A stretch of 64,000 bases of DNA from Rhinopomastus cyanomelas (Eukaryota > Chordata > Aves > Bucerotiformes > Rhinopomastidae), in the NCBI GenBank assembly GCA_013400115.1, contig VXBP01008601.1:496001-560000 (forward strand). Reading direction: 5' to 3'. Positions 25,551 through 39,960 of this stretch are shown piece by piece. Each line of letters opens with the position of its first letter. The first letter of the stretch is position 1. The notes below the pieces were generated by a model. It was given only the letters and a program-made list of their open reading frames with translations. It did no database searches and was not told where the DNA came from. The position numbers and the translations under genes are program-made.

Positions 25551-26770
25551 AGAATCGTGGAATCTTAACCCCTCAATATTGGGGGTGCATCAACCCATCA
25601 TGTTGGGTTGGAAAGGACCTCCAAAGGTCATCTAGTCCAACTTCCCTACAACAAGCAGGGACATCTCTCACTATAAAAGATTGCCCAGAGCCCCATCCAG
25701 CCTGACCTCAGATGTCTCCAGGGATGAGACCTCCACCACATCTTTAAGCAACCTGTTCCAGAGATTCCCCACCCTCAGATTCAAGAACTTTTTCCTCATG
25801 TCCAGCCTCAATCTGACCCTTTCCAGCTTCAAACTATGACCCCTCATCACATCATTCCCTGCCCTTGGGAACAGTCTTCCCCAGCCCCTAACAGGCCCTT
25901 GTAAGATGTTGGAAGGTTACTGTAAGGTTCCCCTGGACTCCTCTCTTCTGGCTGAACAACTCCAACTCTCTCAGCCTGTCTCCATAAAAGAGGAGCTCCA
26001 GCCTTCTTGAGTATTTTCATGGCCTCCTCTGCACCCGCTCCAACCCACTCCTTGTCCTGGGAGCTCCAGAGCTGGATGCTGGACCCCAGGTGAGGTCTCA
26101 CCAGGGCAGAGAAGAGGGGCAGAATCCCTTCTCTCGATCTGCTGGCCATGATTTTTCTGATGTAGCCCAGGATGCCATTTGCCTTCCGAGCTGCAATTGT
26201 GCACTGGTGGCTCATGGCCAGCTTTTCATCCTCTAGTACTCCCAGGTCTTTTTCTACAGGGCTACTCTCCAGCAAGTCTTCCCCAAGACTGTAGTGATAT
26301 CACTGGTTGCCCTAGCTAAGGTGCAGGACCCTGCACTTGGCCTTGTTGAACTCCATAAGGTTTGCCTGGGCCCATTTCTCCAGCTTGTCCAGGTCCTTCT
26401 AGATGATATCCTGTCCCTTTGACCTGTCAACTGCACCACCCAGCTTGGTGTCATCTGTAAACGGGCTGAGGATGCACTCAGTCCCACTGTCAGTATCATT
26501 AGTGAAGATATTAAATGATACTGGCCCTAGAACAGACTCTTGAGGGACACCACTTGTCACTGTGTTCCATCTGGACATTGAGCCATTGAACACTACTCTC
26601 TGGATGCAATGATCCAGCCAATTCCTTATCCACTGAACAGTTCACATATCAAACCCATATCTCTCCAACTTAAACAGAAGACAGTCTGCCAAAGGCCTTG
26701 CAGAAGTTCAGAGAGATTACATCCATAGCTCTTCCTTTGTCCACTGGCACCATCACTCCATTGTAGAAAG
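25551..26770 (-). mobile_element. CR1 LINE with RT remnant
   Basis: Antisense copy from the tail region (agaatcgtggaatc) through the C-terminal domain (25847-26275) to part of the RT (26254-26593, SGVPQESVLGPVSFNIFTND, box FTDD). Its 5' end is truncated upstream of the RT core. Several stops separate the frames. Confidence 0.9.
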
Positions 26771-29129
26771 ACAGTAGGCTGGGTTGTAATCCCTCTCCTT
26801 CTCCTGCCCCACTTTCAGACCCAGAGCAAACGTCTTGGTGCTAAAGGCTGGCGTCACAAATGCCACAGCAGTGAGATGTCTGTGCTTTATACAGCCCTCC
26901 AAATCTCTTTCCATGGGCACTGAACAAGTGATAACAGTGACCTTCCAGAGTGGAGGCTGGGTGAGGGTGAGCACTGTGGGCTGCCTTCCCACCTGCCTGC
27001 CAGAGGACTGCCAGCTAACAGGGTTGTGGTTCTCCTTGGAGATGGACACTACCTGAAAACATCCAGTCCAAAGCATTGTAGCAACCAGCAGCCCTTCTTT
27101 GAGCCAATAGTTAATGGTCCTGGGACTTGTCAGGAGGCTTTTAGTGACTTCGTGTCCTGTCTGTTCTTCAAGACCTGCTGGCACTTGGTGCTTCCCGAGC
27201 AGGCTGCAGGACAATGCTGGAAGACTTCTGTGTGCTGGGTCTCACCTTCACCTCACTCTTTCATAGAAAGCTCTTCCTAGAGGTTGAGGGTTGGGTGTTA
27301 AAAAATATTAAGTGCCCTTGAGTCCCTTGCGTTGGTGAGGGAGCTGCAGGTGGTCGGCCGTGCTGCAGCATGCAAGCCCAAGGAAACCCTCCCATGGTCT
27401 TCTCACCTTTCCATGACAGGAGAAGGGCTCCTTGCTCATAGTCCCTTGATTTATCTTATCCTTGTCTTCGGATGAGTAGTTGGTAAACAACATGTTAGAA
27501 ACAGGCAACTGATGCTGCAGAGGGAGGGCTTTGCTGCTGAACACGGACATAGTGGCTCATGGAGGCTGAGAGCCCTGCTGCAAGGTGTGCAGAGGTCCTG
27601 GTGACTCTTCGTCAAGGGACCGCTGTGGATATGGCTGGGGGGAAGCTTTCTGAGTGCCAGCTTTGTCCCCTTGGCACTGGGAAGCCATCCACAGCCTCCC
27701 ACCCCTTCTGGCATATAGATGGGTGCTTTGGAGAGGAGGCTGGAAAGCTGCTAGGGCTCAGGAGGAAGGAATGTGATGCACATAGCTGTGGGGCAAGTTG
27801 CCCCTTAGGGACTGCAGGCAGTTTGTGTAGGGACAGAGACAGCAGCGAGGTAAAACTTGAGGCTTGGCAGCTGTTGGCTTCCTCCTGTTGAGATGTTCCA
27901 TGGCTCTGGAGAAGGTGTATAGCCAGCATCTGGAGGGACTGGAGATGAGCAAATGACTGCCTCAGGCTGCTTCACAGTGCCCATGAGGTGCTGGGTAGAA
28001 GACACCAAGTGAGGAATCACTCTTTGGTTGTTGCCTGGTCACGCGTGCGCATGCCTGTGCCGCTTGGAACACAAGCATTGGCCCTGAAGTGATGCTGTCC
28101 GGTGGCTTTCTGAGGAGCTGCAGTGAAGTAGTCAGCCCCTGTGTGTGAGAGTGGAGCACAGAAGAGCTGATCTCTGAGGTCTCAGGATTGGCCTTAATAG
28201 GCAGTGTCCCCCTGCCACCAGAGCCAGCTGCTAGTCCATCACAGCCGTGGCTGACGTTGTGCTCTCAGCTGAGAGCAGATTTCCATATGCAGGGATTCCT
28301 TAGAGGCTTTGACTTCGTTGCTGGTCAGGTGGCATAAGTGGTGGGCAGGGTGCCAGGGGTGAAATTCCAGCCTCCCTGCTTGTTTACTGGGCTGTGGCAG
28401 GATCGCTGTGGCAAGCCTCTGGGATAAAGGCAGGTAAGGTGACAGCAGCGGGTCTGGCTTCCCAGGAGAGACTAGAGGAGCTGCTGCCCTCTTACATCCC
28501 TGCTCTTTGCTGATTCAGGCCCCTGGTTTGCTGCTCTGGGGTTATCCAGGCACCTTCTCTGGAGGTCAAACTGTTGCTATTCCAGTCCCAGCGGTGCAGG
28601 CAGAGGGGGGATGTCCCCACCGTAGGCAGTTGTGATTCAAGAAGGAACTGTGAGTTGGGATATACCTCCTGCTGCAGTGGTTTAGGCAGAGGACTGCTTG
28701 ACTTTCTGGCCTTCTTGCCATATCAAACAGGAGGGTGGTTGAGGAAAGCAGCAGCTGGGCTAGCCTGGGAGCTCTCAGGAGGGTGGTAGTAGCTTGCAAA
28801 GGGTGAACTGAACCCCAAAGCACCTCTCCAGTTTGAGGAATGGATGTTTTCTTCCATGCACAGTTGAATTCAATGGTATTGTCTGGCTTTATACTGCACT
28901 GTCCTGGTGGTGGTTTAAGTCTTGTAAACCCAGTGCTGTCTGGTGCTTTGTGTGGAGTACCAGGCTGGCTTCTCTGAGCTGATCAGGATGTGCTGCAAGA
29001 GCCAGGCAAAAAACATGCCAGGAGCAGCCTGACCAGTCTGTGGGGGAGGCAGTGTGGCTGTAGTTCTTCCAGTGATAAAAAGGCAAAGCACATGTCTTTC
29101 CACACATGACCGGAAAAGCAAATGTTAGA

Positions 29130-29815
29130 AAGCCTGTCCTGGAGAGAAAGACTTGGAGCTATTGACTGACGATAAGCTCAGCAGGAGCCAGCAGTGACCT
29201 CCTGCATCCCAGAAGGCCAGCTGTGCCCTAGGATGCATCAAGAGAAACGTGGCCAGCAGAGCAAAAGAGGGGATTCTCTCCTTGTACTCTGTTCGTGTGA
29301 GACCCTGCCTTGAATCCTGTGTCCAGTTTTGGTGTCCCATCATCAGAAGGACATGGAACTGTTGGAACAAGTCCAGAGGAGGTCACCAAGAAGATCCAAG
29401 GGCCGGATCTCCTTTACTATGGGGAGCCGGGGTTGGTCAGCCTAGGGGAGAGAAGACTCTGGGAGGACCTTAGAGCGAGCTGCCTTCCAGTATCTGAAGG
29501 GAACCTACCAGAAGGCTGGAGAGGGACTTTTCCCAAGAGGATTTATCAGCAGGACAAGGGAAAATGATTTGAAACTGAAGGAGAAGAGGTTCAGACTAGA
29601 TCTGAGGAAGTTCTTCAGCCCAAGGGTGAAGAGATGCTACAATTGATTGCCAGGAGAGACTGTGGCTCCCCCCTCCCTGGAGGTGTTCAAGGCCAGGTTG
29701 GGTGAGGCCGTGAGCAACCAAGTCTGGTTGAGAGGCATCACTGCCCATGGCGGGGGGTTGGAGTAGATGAGCTCTGAGGTCCCTTCTGACATGAACTGGT
29801 CTGTGATTAGCAGAA
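29130..29815 (+). mobile_element. CR1 LINE fragment
   Basis: Sense copy beginning ctggagagaaagacttggag and ending in the 3' block ctctgaggtcccttctgaca. There is no intact frame. Confidence 0.88.
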
Positions 29816-30399
29816 CTCTCGTCTGCCTCTTGTTTCGTTAGATTGCCCAGGTAACAGTAGATCATACAGCTGCTTGGGGAATCTCAAGTGACCTTTTAAA
29901 AATCCATCAACAGCAGTGATGGAGATGCAGAGGTTATTGTGTGTCTGAATTTGCAAAGAGCCAGCCATGCCCCAGTGCTAATGCTGAGCAGTAGCACATC
30001 CAGCAACAGTTATGTTACACAGCAGTTACCCACTGTGTAAAAATGGGACAACTATGTTGTTTGAATGTTTGTTGGTATAAATGGGAAAACTGAAGTTCTC
30101 CACTGGGCTGAAGAGCTTTTGTGCCGAGCTGTGCTGCAGAGCAAGCAGTACTAGCATTGTCCTCTGTCTCTGGCCATATGGCAGAGACATTCAGGCACAG
30201 TACAGTCATAGAGATGGTGACCACACTGGGACGCATCAGCTATGGAAAGTGTCAGAGACTGGGAAAGTGTGCTTGGAAACATGCCTCATATACACAGCTT
30301 GGCTTAAGGAGAGCGGAAGCAGGTGAGATGTCTTCTGACAAGGGATTTTCGATCCACTTGCTGAGAAGGAGGAACGGTGTTTTTGGAGGAGCAGCCGGG

Positions 30400-31100
30400 A
30401 GCACAAGTAATGTACCAGTATAGGCTAGGGACTGACCTGCTGGAGAGTAGCATATGGGAAAGGGACCTGGGGGTACTGATGGATGAAGGGTGACCATGAG
30501 CTAGTGATGTGTCCTTGTGGCCAAGAAGGTCAATGACATCCTGGGGTGTATCAGAATGGGGGTGGTTAGCAGATCGAGACACGTTCCCTTCCCCCTCTAC
30601 TCTGCCCTGGTGAGACCACATCTGGAATATTGTGTCCGGTGCTGTGCCCTAGTTCCAGTACAGGGAACTGCTGGAAGGAGCCCAGCGCAGAGCCACAAGG
30701 ATGTTGAAGTAAGTGGAGCATCTCCCTTCTGAGGAAAGGCTGAGGGAGCTGGGTGTCTTTAACTGAGAGGAGACTGAGGGATGACCCCACTAACACTTAT
30801 AAATATGGAAAAGGTAAATATCAGGAGGATGGAGCCAGGCTCTTCTCAGTGGGGTCCAGTGATAGGACAGGGGGTACAAGCTGGAGCACAGGCGGTCCAT
30901 GGAAACATCAGGAAAAACATTCTCACTGTGAGGGTGATGGAAACAGGGTGTTCAAATTGTTTATGGAGTCTTCTGCTCTGGAGGCCTTCAAAACCCAACT
31001 GGACACAGCCCTGTGTCACCTGATCTAGGTTGTCCTGCTCTGGCATGAGGGTGGGACTGGATGATCTTTTGATCAACCCCTGACATTCTGTGATTCTGTA
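30400..31100 (+). mobile_element. CR1 LINE fragment
   Basis: Sense copy from accagtataggctagggact through to tgacattctgtgattctgta. It belongs to the subfamily of the young copy at 44.1-45.3 kb but is more diverged. Confidence 0.88.
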
Positions 31101-33884
31101 ATGAAATTTGGAAGCACAACCAGAAGGAACCTCGTGCCTTTCAAGCCTAGCAGAACGTATCCCTGCTAAGAGAGCAAAGCTGTTTGGTTTAGCATCGTCA
31201 TTACTCAGCCCCTCAGAAGCACACTGCGGTAACCTGTTCTTCATTGTCACAGAAGGATTCTGGTTGAGCTACTTGATCTTTGCTGTCTCTACTCTGAGAC
31301 ACTCAGCTGGGGCTGGGTTGACAACCAGTGTACATAGCTGGCGTTCCAAGAGCGGGCTTGGAAAACATCTGGTACTTGAAGCAGAGCACAGTGCTTGAGT
31401 GTCTCTTTTTAGGTAAACACTTTAGCCTTGTACTTCAGTGGTGATTACTTCAGTGGGAGTGTTTTGAGATAAGTGTGCACTTGGGAGCTTTGCTGAACAG
31501 GGGTGATTGCCTTTGGCATGAAAGTGCTTGGAGAAATCTCGTAACAAACACTAGCCCATACAACTGTCCAAGTTAGATTTGCACTGGGAGACACACTGGT
31601 AATCCTCATCTGGATTTTCCTATGAAAGGGAAAGAGCCAGGAGTGCAGTTTCTTGGTGGAAGCCTATGGTCTTTGCATGCTGTCATTTTCCTGTGTCCAG
31701 GGAGGGTTAGAGTTGTGGGTACAGGGTAGCCTTCAAACTTAAGGACTTTGTGCAAGGATTCAGGCACAAGCACCTGGACCTCAGCCTCAGTGCTGTTATT
31801 CTGTTTATTTTCATCATGAGAAGTCTTCTTTGGAAGCATGGAGTTCCAGGAAGAGCTGATCTTGGGAAACATGGCTGGAGTAAGCAACGGGTGTTTGCTC
31901 TCACTGACACACAAGGATCAAGGCTGAAGGATTTAGCCTGACACTGGGATGAGACTAGTGCAGTTCTGAGCATGGTCCCTCTTGGAGCTGCTGTGGTGGC
32001 AGTTCCCACTGATCTGCACTCTCTTTAGGATGGAGCTTTCCATAGAAAGCAGCCTTCAGGTTCACAAGGTACCTTACAGCGGGGCATGATGCTTACCTGC
32101 TCCTGGGTGTTCTCCAAACTCAAGCCCTTAGGAAGTACCTACTGTTGTTTTGCTTTGAACACTCCGACATGAAGGAACAGAGCCTAAGAGATGCTGTGGT
32201 TCATGTGTTAGCAGGCTGCCAAGTAGCTGGTCTCAGTTTTTCTGTGTAATGCTGGTCCATCTGGGCAAGAGAGTCCTTTCTCTCTTCATCTCCAGCAGCC
32301 CTTGGCACATAGTACTTGATGTGTTCCACACTGCCTCTGGAATGACCTCCAAGCTATCCTTCGTGTCAAGTCAGGATGTCAGTAGTCTCAGTAGGTGCAA
32401 GCACCCTGGCTTCAGCTGAGGCTGCAGACAAGAGGACCCCAGGTTACCAACTGCAGATCTTTAGTGGACTTTTCTTGCGCTTGCTATTTGCTGTTGTGGA
32501 TAAATACAGATAACCAGTGACTCAGAGCAGCTTTGTCCAGTTAAAAGTAGTTTCTTTGTCCTAATAGTGAGATAGGGTCCAGATGACATGAGGCTTGCAC
32601 TGTTTGCCAAAACATCCAGTGCCCTCCTCCAAGTCAAGCAGCCACTTTATCTTGCACACCTTGATCTGCCAGGCTGGGAGCTGAGCCGCTTGCCTTGAAG
32701 TACCACTTCAGTGTTTCTGGACTTGGCTGAATGCTGTTGTCTCTGTCCAGCGCCTGAGAGGCACTTTGCTCCCTGTATTCCCAAGCCAGGCCCAGCTCCT
32801 CTTGCCAAACCTTACAGGGTGGAGAGAGACCATTGAAAATAAGAGCTTGGTCAGCATCTCTCCACTGTTAGTGACTGGCCGAGAGCCCAGTGTCCCCAGC
32901 CTGGTGTCTGTGGGTAGCTCCTACCTGCAGTCCCCAGCCCTGACAGCAAAGGCAGGCAGAGCTACCCTGAAAACTCAGTAAGAGGTGTTCAGCCCTCATT
33001 CTTCCCAGCAAGTAAGATTATGGGATATGCCTCTAAATCCACTCCCTCTGGCAGCATCAGAGCGGGCATCTTTGGGCACTTATAAGCTGAGCAAGGTCCA
33101 ACATTTGTCTCTGTGTAGTACATGTGAGGGCTACGGGGCAAGGACAATCTCAAGGATGTGTTTCATGTCCATATTGCTTTGCTGTGACCCTTCTTATTTA
33201 TTTAGTGCCCCACAGAGCTTAGGAGCCGCAAGAGACCAGTTCTGTCTCCTTTACTGGATTTCAGTAGCTCCTGGAAGAGAGTGTGTAAGGGGAACTGTAA
33301 GGCTTTCTAAGGCTATCACTTTGCCCTAGCTGGGACATCCTTGTGGCCAGGGCTGCCCCACTGCTCTTGGGTGTACCAGGTGCTGTCCCAGCCCTGTGCT
33401 AAGTGCCCTGGTGCTGTGCCCTGGGCTGAGCTGCCGTTGTCAGAGCTCTAACTCCTGTCATGATTTCCTCCAGCAGATGCAGAATGCTGATTCCTAGTTG
33501 CTTTCCTTAGCCATCCTGGCTTGCTGGCTGTCTCCAGACCTCTTGCTGGGAGAGCTCTTTGCTGATGTTTGCTGTTGTTGAGGAACAATTGACTTCTTCC
33601 TCCTGCTGTAGCAGCTGAATCTCTTCTCAACATTAGATGTTGAGTTCTGCCTGCTGCAGGGCTAGGATTACAGTGACCCTCGTTGCTTGCCTGGGCTGCA
33701 GGTCCCTTGTAGTCCAATCATGCAAGACTTTAGGAGTGCTGTAAAGAAGGAAGGTGAGAAACAGGTGAGAACTTCCCTGGCCTGCAAAATGCAAACACTT
33801 CTTCCTGCAGCCTTCTTAAGGACTCTTCAAAAAGAATCGGCCTCTATTTGTTCTAAAAAGCATACAGATGCCAAGGTTTGGAGT

Positions 33885-34215
33885 ATCACGGAATCACTCT
33901 GGTTGGAAAAGAAGCCGGGGATCAAGTACAGCCATCTACCCTGCCTTACAAGTTGACCCCTAAACCATATCCCTTAACACCTCATCTGACCGATCTTCAA
34001 GCACATCCAGGGATGGTGTTTCAGCCACTTCCCTGGGAAGCCCATTCCAGTGCTTGACCACCCTTTCTTTGAAAGTATTATTCCTAATATCTAGCCTAAA
34101 CATACCCTATTGTAACTTGAACCCATTCCCTCTTGTTCTATCAGTAATTGCTCGTGAGAAGAGACCAGCACCAACCTCTCCACAACGTCCTTTCAGGTAG
34201 TTGTAGAGAGAAATG
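33885..34215 (-). mobile_element. CR1 LINE 3' fragment, old subfamily
   Basis: Antisense; starts tcacggaatcactctggttg and ends in the block with cctttcaggtagttgtagag. Highly diverged from the younger copies. Confidence 0.8.
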
Positions 34216-37200
34216 TTGCTGAGTAGATGTTGCTGTAGGGGCAGCAGTAAGAGACTGCTGCTGCAAGTCATGCAGCATTCAGGCTGCTTGCTCCTCCCTA
34301 ATGCTCACACAGGAATACATCCCATGTGTTTCCCATTGGATGAGAGCTCCAGGCAGTGCTAGTGCTAAGCTTCCTCACCATCTGAGGTGAAGGAAGAATT
34401 TTTTTGTGTGTGTGTGCTGCTAATCTCCTCTTGGCAGCCCCTGCAGGTGCTTTGCCACTGTTCCTAAATTGAGGGAGGGTTTCGATTTTCCTGGGTTCCT
34501 ACTTGCTAAAAGAAGCAGGAGCATGAAACTTTCTGAAGTGCCACCCAAGAAAAGTAATGCCTAGCCCTGTGCATGCTAGCTCTGGTGGTGTCAGTGCTTC
34601 GGGCAGGAGTGAGAAAGAAGAAAGGATGCTCCCAGAGCTGACTCTAGGGTATCCTACCAGCCCCTGGTGAGGAATCAGCTGTGAAGCCCTGAGGGCTGGT
34701 GCGTTAGACAACCGTATGGTGCTCCTTACCACTGCATGTTGACTTGTGTCCTGGAGGACTTACTTGGTGGGAAGTGCTGATCACACTGTGTAGGTAAGTA
34801 GTTGTAATCATGCGCTATGGACATAATCCCAGTGGATTTGAATGCTCTGCTGCAAGGAGGTAGAGGCCTCTGTTGTGTAGAAGAGAGGAAGAGGAAACAG
34901 TCAGTGAGACCTTGAGACCAGTGTGACCTATCTCAACAATCTGGTTTTATGAGACACCTGCGCTTCACTCAAGGAAAAGCTGAATGCAGGGGAGATACCC
35001 ATTGTGTGACATCTGGGGGCATAGATGTGGGGTGTGAGAGAAGGGAGGTGTATTAATAGTCCCCTATGCACAAGAGGCTTAAGATCAGTAAGAAGCTCTA
35101 AGGTGAGACAAGCTTAGTGATAAACAAAGGAAAAAAAGATGGGAGCTGGAAGAAGTGCAGAGCTCCTGCTGAACAGGTCTGATCGTGTAAAACAGACAGT
35201 GAGACATTTGATCACTTAAGAAGTGGAGGGGAATATGGAAAATTTCAGGTTAAACTGGGGATCAGCAGGAGAATCTGTGCTTTTCTCAACCAAGCCTAGT
35301 GTCAGGTACCTGAACACTCTTTTGCAGAGTTTGAAAGCCAAAAGGACATTTGTGCAGTGAAGGCCATGTATGAGTAGTCACCAAAACAATGAAGTATGGA
35401 GAGCCAGCTTGGGGCCAGCCCACAGATACTTTCTGAGTGCAGAAAATGCAGATCCTGTGCCTGCAGCATAAGTGCTGAGAGTAAACGTGCAGGAAGTTAA
35501 CCAAGAGGGCAGCCCCTGAGGAGCAGCCTATGTGCTACTGGGATCTATAAACCAGAAACTGAAAAGCACTGGTGGGTTTTGAGAGATAATGGAGTCTCCA
35601 TCCTTGGGCTTAGTAAACATTCATTGGGAGTTGGTAGAGATGCTGTTGCTGGGATGTTGAGTGAAGAAGCCCTGTGTTATGGGACTTATTCCCAATGAGG
35701 GCTTAATTGCCATATAGCTGCTCCTCTGCAGGATACACTGTGTGAAGTCCAGTGGCCTCACCAGTCAACTTCTCTTCCTTTTGCTGTATCACTACCATTG
35801 TAAGTCCACAGGAGACAAGAAAAGCCAAGCAGTACGCAGCTATTTCTTTATAAAGTACAAGCTGACGGATGAACTTGGTTTCATTCTGATAGATTTCCAG
35901 CCCAGGAGCTTGAAGGAGAAGTGACAGGTAGATATATTTGGAAGTGATGACTTTGATTTGCTGACTAATGAAATCCAACACTTAGAATTGAATGCAAATC
36001 GTGCTCCATGATCGGGAGATGATCATGGAGGACTGTTGAAGATTTGGATTTCCATTAGTGCTTTTGGTGCCACAGGAAGAGACAGGCCCTTGCTGTCAAC
36101 TGCGATGAAACACATGGATGGGACCATGAAAGTGTCCACATGGCATTGAGACTCCACAGTGTTTGTCAGGAGGCAAACAAGTTAGGGCAGAGCCTCTTTA
36201 GGGGTGCAGAAATGCTGCGTGCTGTGGCCACATTGGTTCCTTGTAGCAGGATGGATGCAGTCAGGCTGCCTTTTTGGCAGCAGAGATGCAGCGTGGTGTT
36301 GTGTGGCGTGCTGCTGTTCCACCTAACCTCCCTGGGAGGGGAAGGAGACACCATCAGACCTTTCCTGACAGCCGTTGCCTGGGAGCATCCAGTGCAAAGG
36401 GATGTGAAAACTGAGGCAGGAGAGCAGCAAGATGTGAAATGCAGAGCCAAGGAGACTAATTCGTCTTTAGGTTGAGGGCAGACTAGCCAGCCGAGCTGAG
36501 GAGCATGAACCAGAGCGCGCCAGCATTTTGAGCCATGGGACAGCCCTTCTTAGAGTGGTGCATTATGTTCAGGGCACCAAACATCTTGAAAGCACCACCA
36601 GCAGATTGGAGGGAATTCCTGCACAAAAGAGGCATAAAAAAAGACCTGTCTGTCTGGAGCTAAATTTGTAGTGCTTGGCAAGGCAGGCAGCTTCCCATGG
36701 GTGAAGGCAGCGTGAAGGGTTATGCTGATTTTCAAAGGCAGGGCTTTCTGATTGGCTGTCTTGTGTGATCTTGAAAGGGACAGTTTTGAAGTGCAGAGAT
36801 TCCCTTCACCTGATGGAAGTTACTGCCCAGAAACTCTTGTTACTGAAAATCATGGATAAGAAAATGGCTTCCAAGCGAGTGTCACGTGGCCCGGTCAAGG
36901 GAGGGCTGTCAAGATGAAGTTGTGGAAATAAAAGGGCTTGGTTTCACCTGAAACTGAAGATTTCCCCAATGTGAGATTTCCCAGCTTGTGGACTGATTTT
37001 TCCTGGGTGTGACTGTTCTTCAAACAACCCTGTTCCAGGCCTTTGAAATGAAGAAGCAGCCCAGAAATTAAGTAGAGGTCTCCGAAACATCTGCATCTCT
37101 TCAGGATCGTGCTCTAGCAGGTTCAGGACAGAATGTTGGGAGCTGTTGCCCTCTTCTTTTTGGGTGGAGAAGCCATGTTTCCTTCCTGTTTTGCTCATGA

Positions 37201-38837
37201 TGTGATCTCTGTAGGCCTTGATTGCCTGTAGAAGAACATCAAACCCAGTTTTTCCAGGGATCTACATGCTTCCTCAGGTTGTTCTGCTTCCATTCTTGCC
37301 AGGCATCATCTCAGTGCAGACTAGTCCCTGGCATGATGGGCTGTGCTGGAGTAGGACCCAGGGTTCTGGTGATGTGCTGTATGCAGCCAACAGTGCTCAA
37401 GCAATGTGAGGCCAGCAGCTGGCTGTGACAGCAGTGGTACCTGCCAGCACCAAGGCTGGCAGCTCATGCACAAAATGAGAAGATGTGATGCCCTTAAATG
37501 ACAGATATTTGACGCTGGATATGAAACCAGCTGAAGTAACCTTGAATGTGGGGCAAGTGTGCTCTTAGTTTTTGCTTTGAAGAGGCTGAGTCTGCTGAAT
37601 GAAAGTTTTAAAGGCCAGATGTCTACTTAGCCACCTTATACAGACAGTGAAGTGTGCAGGGAGCTCTGTATGAAGACTGGAGGAGATGGAGAGAAGGCAG
37701 AGAGGCAGAGCTTTGGCAGGTTCGTCTCCCTTCTGATGCTGCAGGACTGATCCCCGTTTGCCGAGCCCTGTGTGAAGCACAGCCGTAGCACTTCTGCTTC
37801 TTGATGCTTTTTCCTGTTGCCTGCAGAACATGTTTCTCTTTGCAGCAACCGGTGTGTCAGCACTTCCCCAGCTCTCAGCTGCCTGGAAGCCCTGTGCCAG
37901 TTCTGTTTACTCCTTTACTGCTGTACTCTGGGAAAGTCTTTCCACTAGTTTTCAACCACCCCTCTCCGCACTATTCTGGAGGTTTTTCCCTGCATTCCTG
38001 CCAAAAGTTGGGCTCTTCTCTAGTCTATTCTTGTCTACAACTGGTTTGCACTGAACTCTACTGGCTTTCACTATTAATGTGCAGGTAACCTCTACACAAC
38101 TTTTGGAGGTGAAAATACTCCCTCAGCCCTGCCTACCAGCCACTGTGTGAGGGTCCTCAAGGGGCTCAGGTGGCACATCCTCTATCCTCAGGGCACTGGT
38201 GTCATGGCAGGGATCACCTGGTGGTGCTTGAGAGACCAGGGAGACCTCAGATCTCCAAAGTACAGGCTATGCCTCCAACACTGTCTAGGGCCAGGAACAC
38301 ACCTCACCTCCCCAAACATCATGTCCTAGAGATGTCAGATTTAAAGGGGTTTTTTGTGAGGTGTTTTTGTTTTGTTTTGCTTATTTGTGGGGTTTTTCAA
38401 AATCTGGAAATCTCTAGTCTTGGCTGTGCTGATGTCTGGCTGCCAGTATGTGTGCCCAGCCTGTCTCATTTCCATCAGCCTCACTGTTCTAATTACAGAT
38501 GGGGTTGTAAACATTTACCAATGAGGAAACAAAGGAACATTGCCTTGGTGCTTACGTCGTTCTGGCATGTGCTTTACTGATTTTTGCTGTTCTGCAAGTG
38601 TTTCTCAGGCTACTTCTTTACATCTAGCTGACTCCAGTGGTATGGCTGGAAGAACCTAGCCCATGGTCACGTGTCTGCCTGCCTGCAAGTCATCTGTCCA
38701 GCTTCTGCATCACTCCTATCCAAGTCCCAGCAGAGTGCTTTCTTCTTTCCTCCTTTCAGCCTTCATTTCTAATACTTCAGTGTGTAAGGAGACCACAGTG
38801 GGCTAGGATGGTCGTCTTCAGACAAGAGCCGAAAACT

Positions 38838-39032
38838 CACAATCACAGACTGGTAGGGCTGGGAAGGGACCTCTGAAGATCATCTAGTCTAGCTCCCTGT
38901 TGGAGCAGGTTCTCCTAGAGCAGATCACACAGGAACACATCCAGGCAGGTTTTTAATATCTCCAGAGATGGAGACTCCACACTCTCTCTGGGCAGCCTGT
39001 GCAACCTCCTGTTTTCCAGTCTGTGACCATAA
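38838..39032 (-). mobile_element. CR1 LINE 3' fragment
   Basis: Antisense 3' end (aatcacagactggtagggct, then cacacaggaacacatccagg) with an internal deletion near 39000. Confidence 0.82.
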
Positions 39033-39403
39033 TATGTAAATAACTACTTAACTCATTGCAGCTGACCTGCTGCAAATAAAAGCCAAATCTAGGCAGAGAA
39101 ACTGTTTTCACACTCTCATGGGAGGAGATGGTAGGGCAGCACCTATATCTGTCGTCTTTTGCCCTGATGCTTGGGTTTGGCAGAGGCTGCAAGCACCAGT
39201 GCGAAGGGCAGAGACTCCAGTGTGAGCTGCCAGGAGAATGGGAAATGCTCCATTTGGGAGCCTGTGGAGCACTGGTTTTGTTGTGTAACCCAGCCATGTT
39301 ATGTCAGGGCAGAGTTCAGGATGGGGCATATGGCTTCCTCAACAGTACCTCCTTGTCATCTGCCCCGCACGAGCCCCTTGGACCTCTGCTTGGAGCCACC
39401 CTC

Positions 39404-39960
39404 TGATGACTTGGATGAGGGATTGGCATGCACTGTCAGCAAGTTTGCTGCTGACACNNNNNNNNNNNNNNNNNNNNNNNNNNNNNNNNNNNNNNNNNNN
39501 NNNNNNNNNNNNNNNNNNNNNNNNNNNNNNNNNNNNNNNNNNNNNNNNNNNNNNNNNNNNNNNNNNNNNNNNNNNNNNNNNNNNNNNNNNNNNNNNNNNN
39601 NNNNNNAAGAGGAGACTGAGGGGCGACCTCATTAATGTCTACAAATATTTGAGGGGTGGGTGTCAGGAGGATGGCACTGGGCTGTTCTCGGTGTCATGTA
39701 GTGATAAGACAAGGGGCAATGGTTGTTAGCTGGAACATAGGAGGTTCCACATCAACCTGAGAAGGAACTTCTTCACGGTGAGAGTGACAGAGCACTGGAA
39801 CAGGCTGCCCAGGGGGTTGTGGAGTCTCCTTCTCTGGAGATGTTCAAGACCCGACTGGACAGGTTCCTGTGTGACTTGGTTTAGGTGATCCTGCTGTTGC
39901 AGGCGGATTGGACTAGATGATCTTTCGAGGTCCCTTCCGATCCGTAATGATTCTATGATA
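39404..39960 (+). mobile_element. CR1 LINE, RT and 3' end, with 149-base gap
   Basis: Sense copy. Before the gap it encodes part of the RT (DDLDEGLACTVSKFAAD). After the gap come the C terminus and a fresh 3' end with tail gattctatgat. Close identity to the copy at 44.1-45.3 kb shows that it is young. Confidence 0.9.
39458..39606. other. Assembly gap (149 N)
   Basis: A run of Ns within a CR1 element. The true missing length is unknown; compared with the copy at 44-45 kb, about 450 bp of ORF2 should lie between the two flanks. Confidence 0.98.

Noticed and set aside
28040..28060. NRF1-like gtgcgcatgcc motif
   Set aside because: Isolated in intronic sequence without a CpG island or nearby transcript start.
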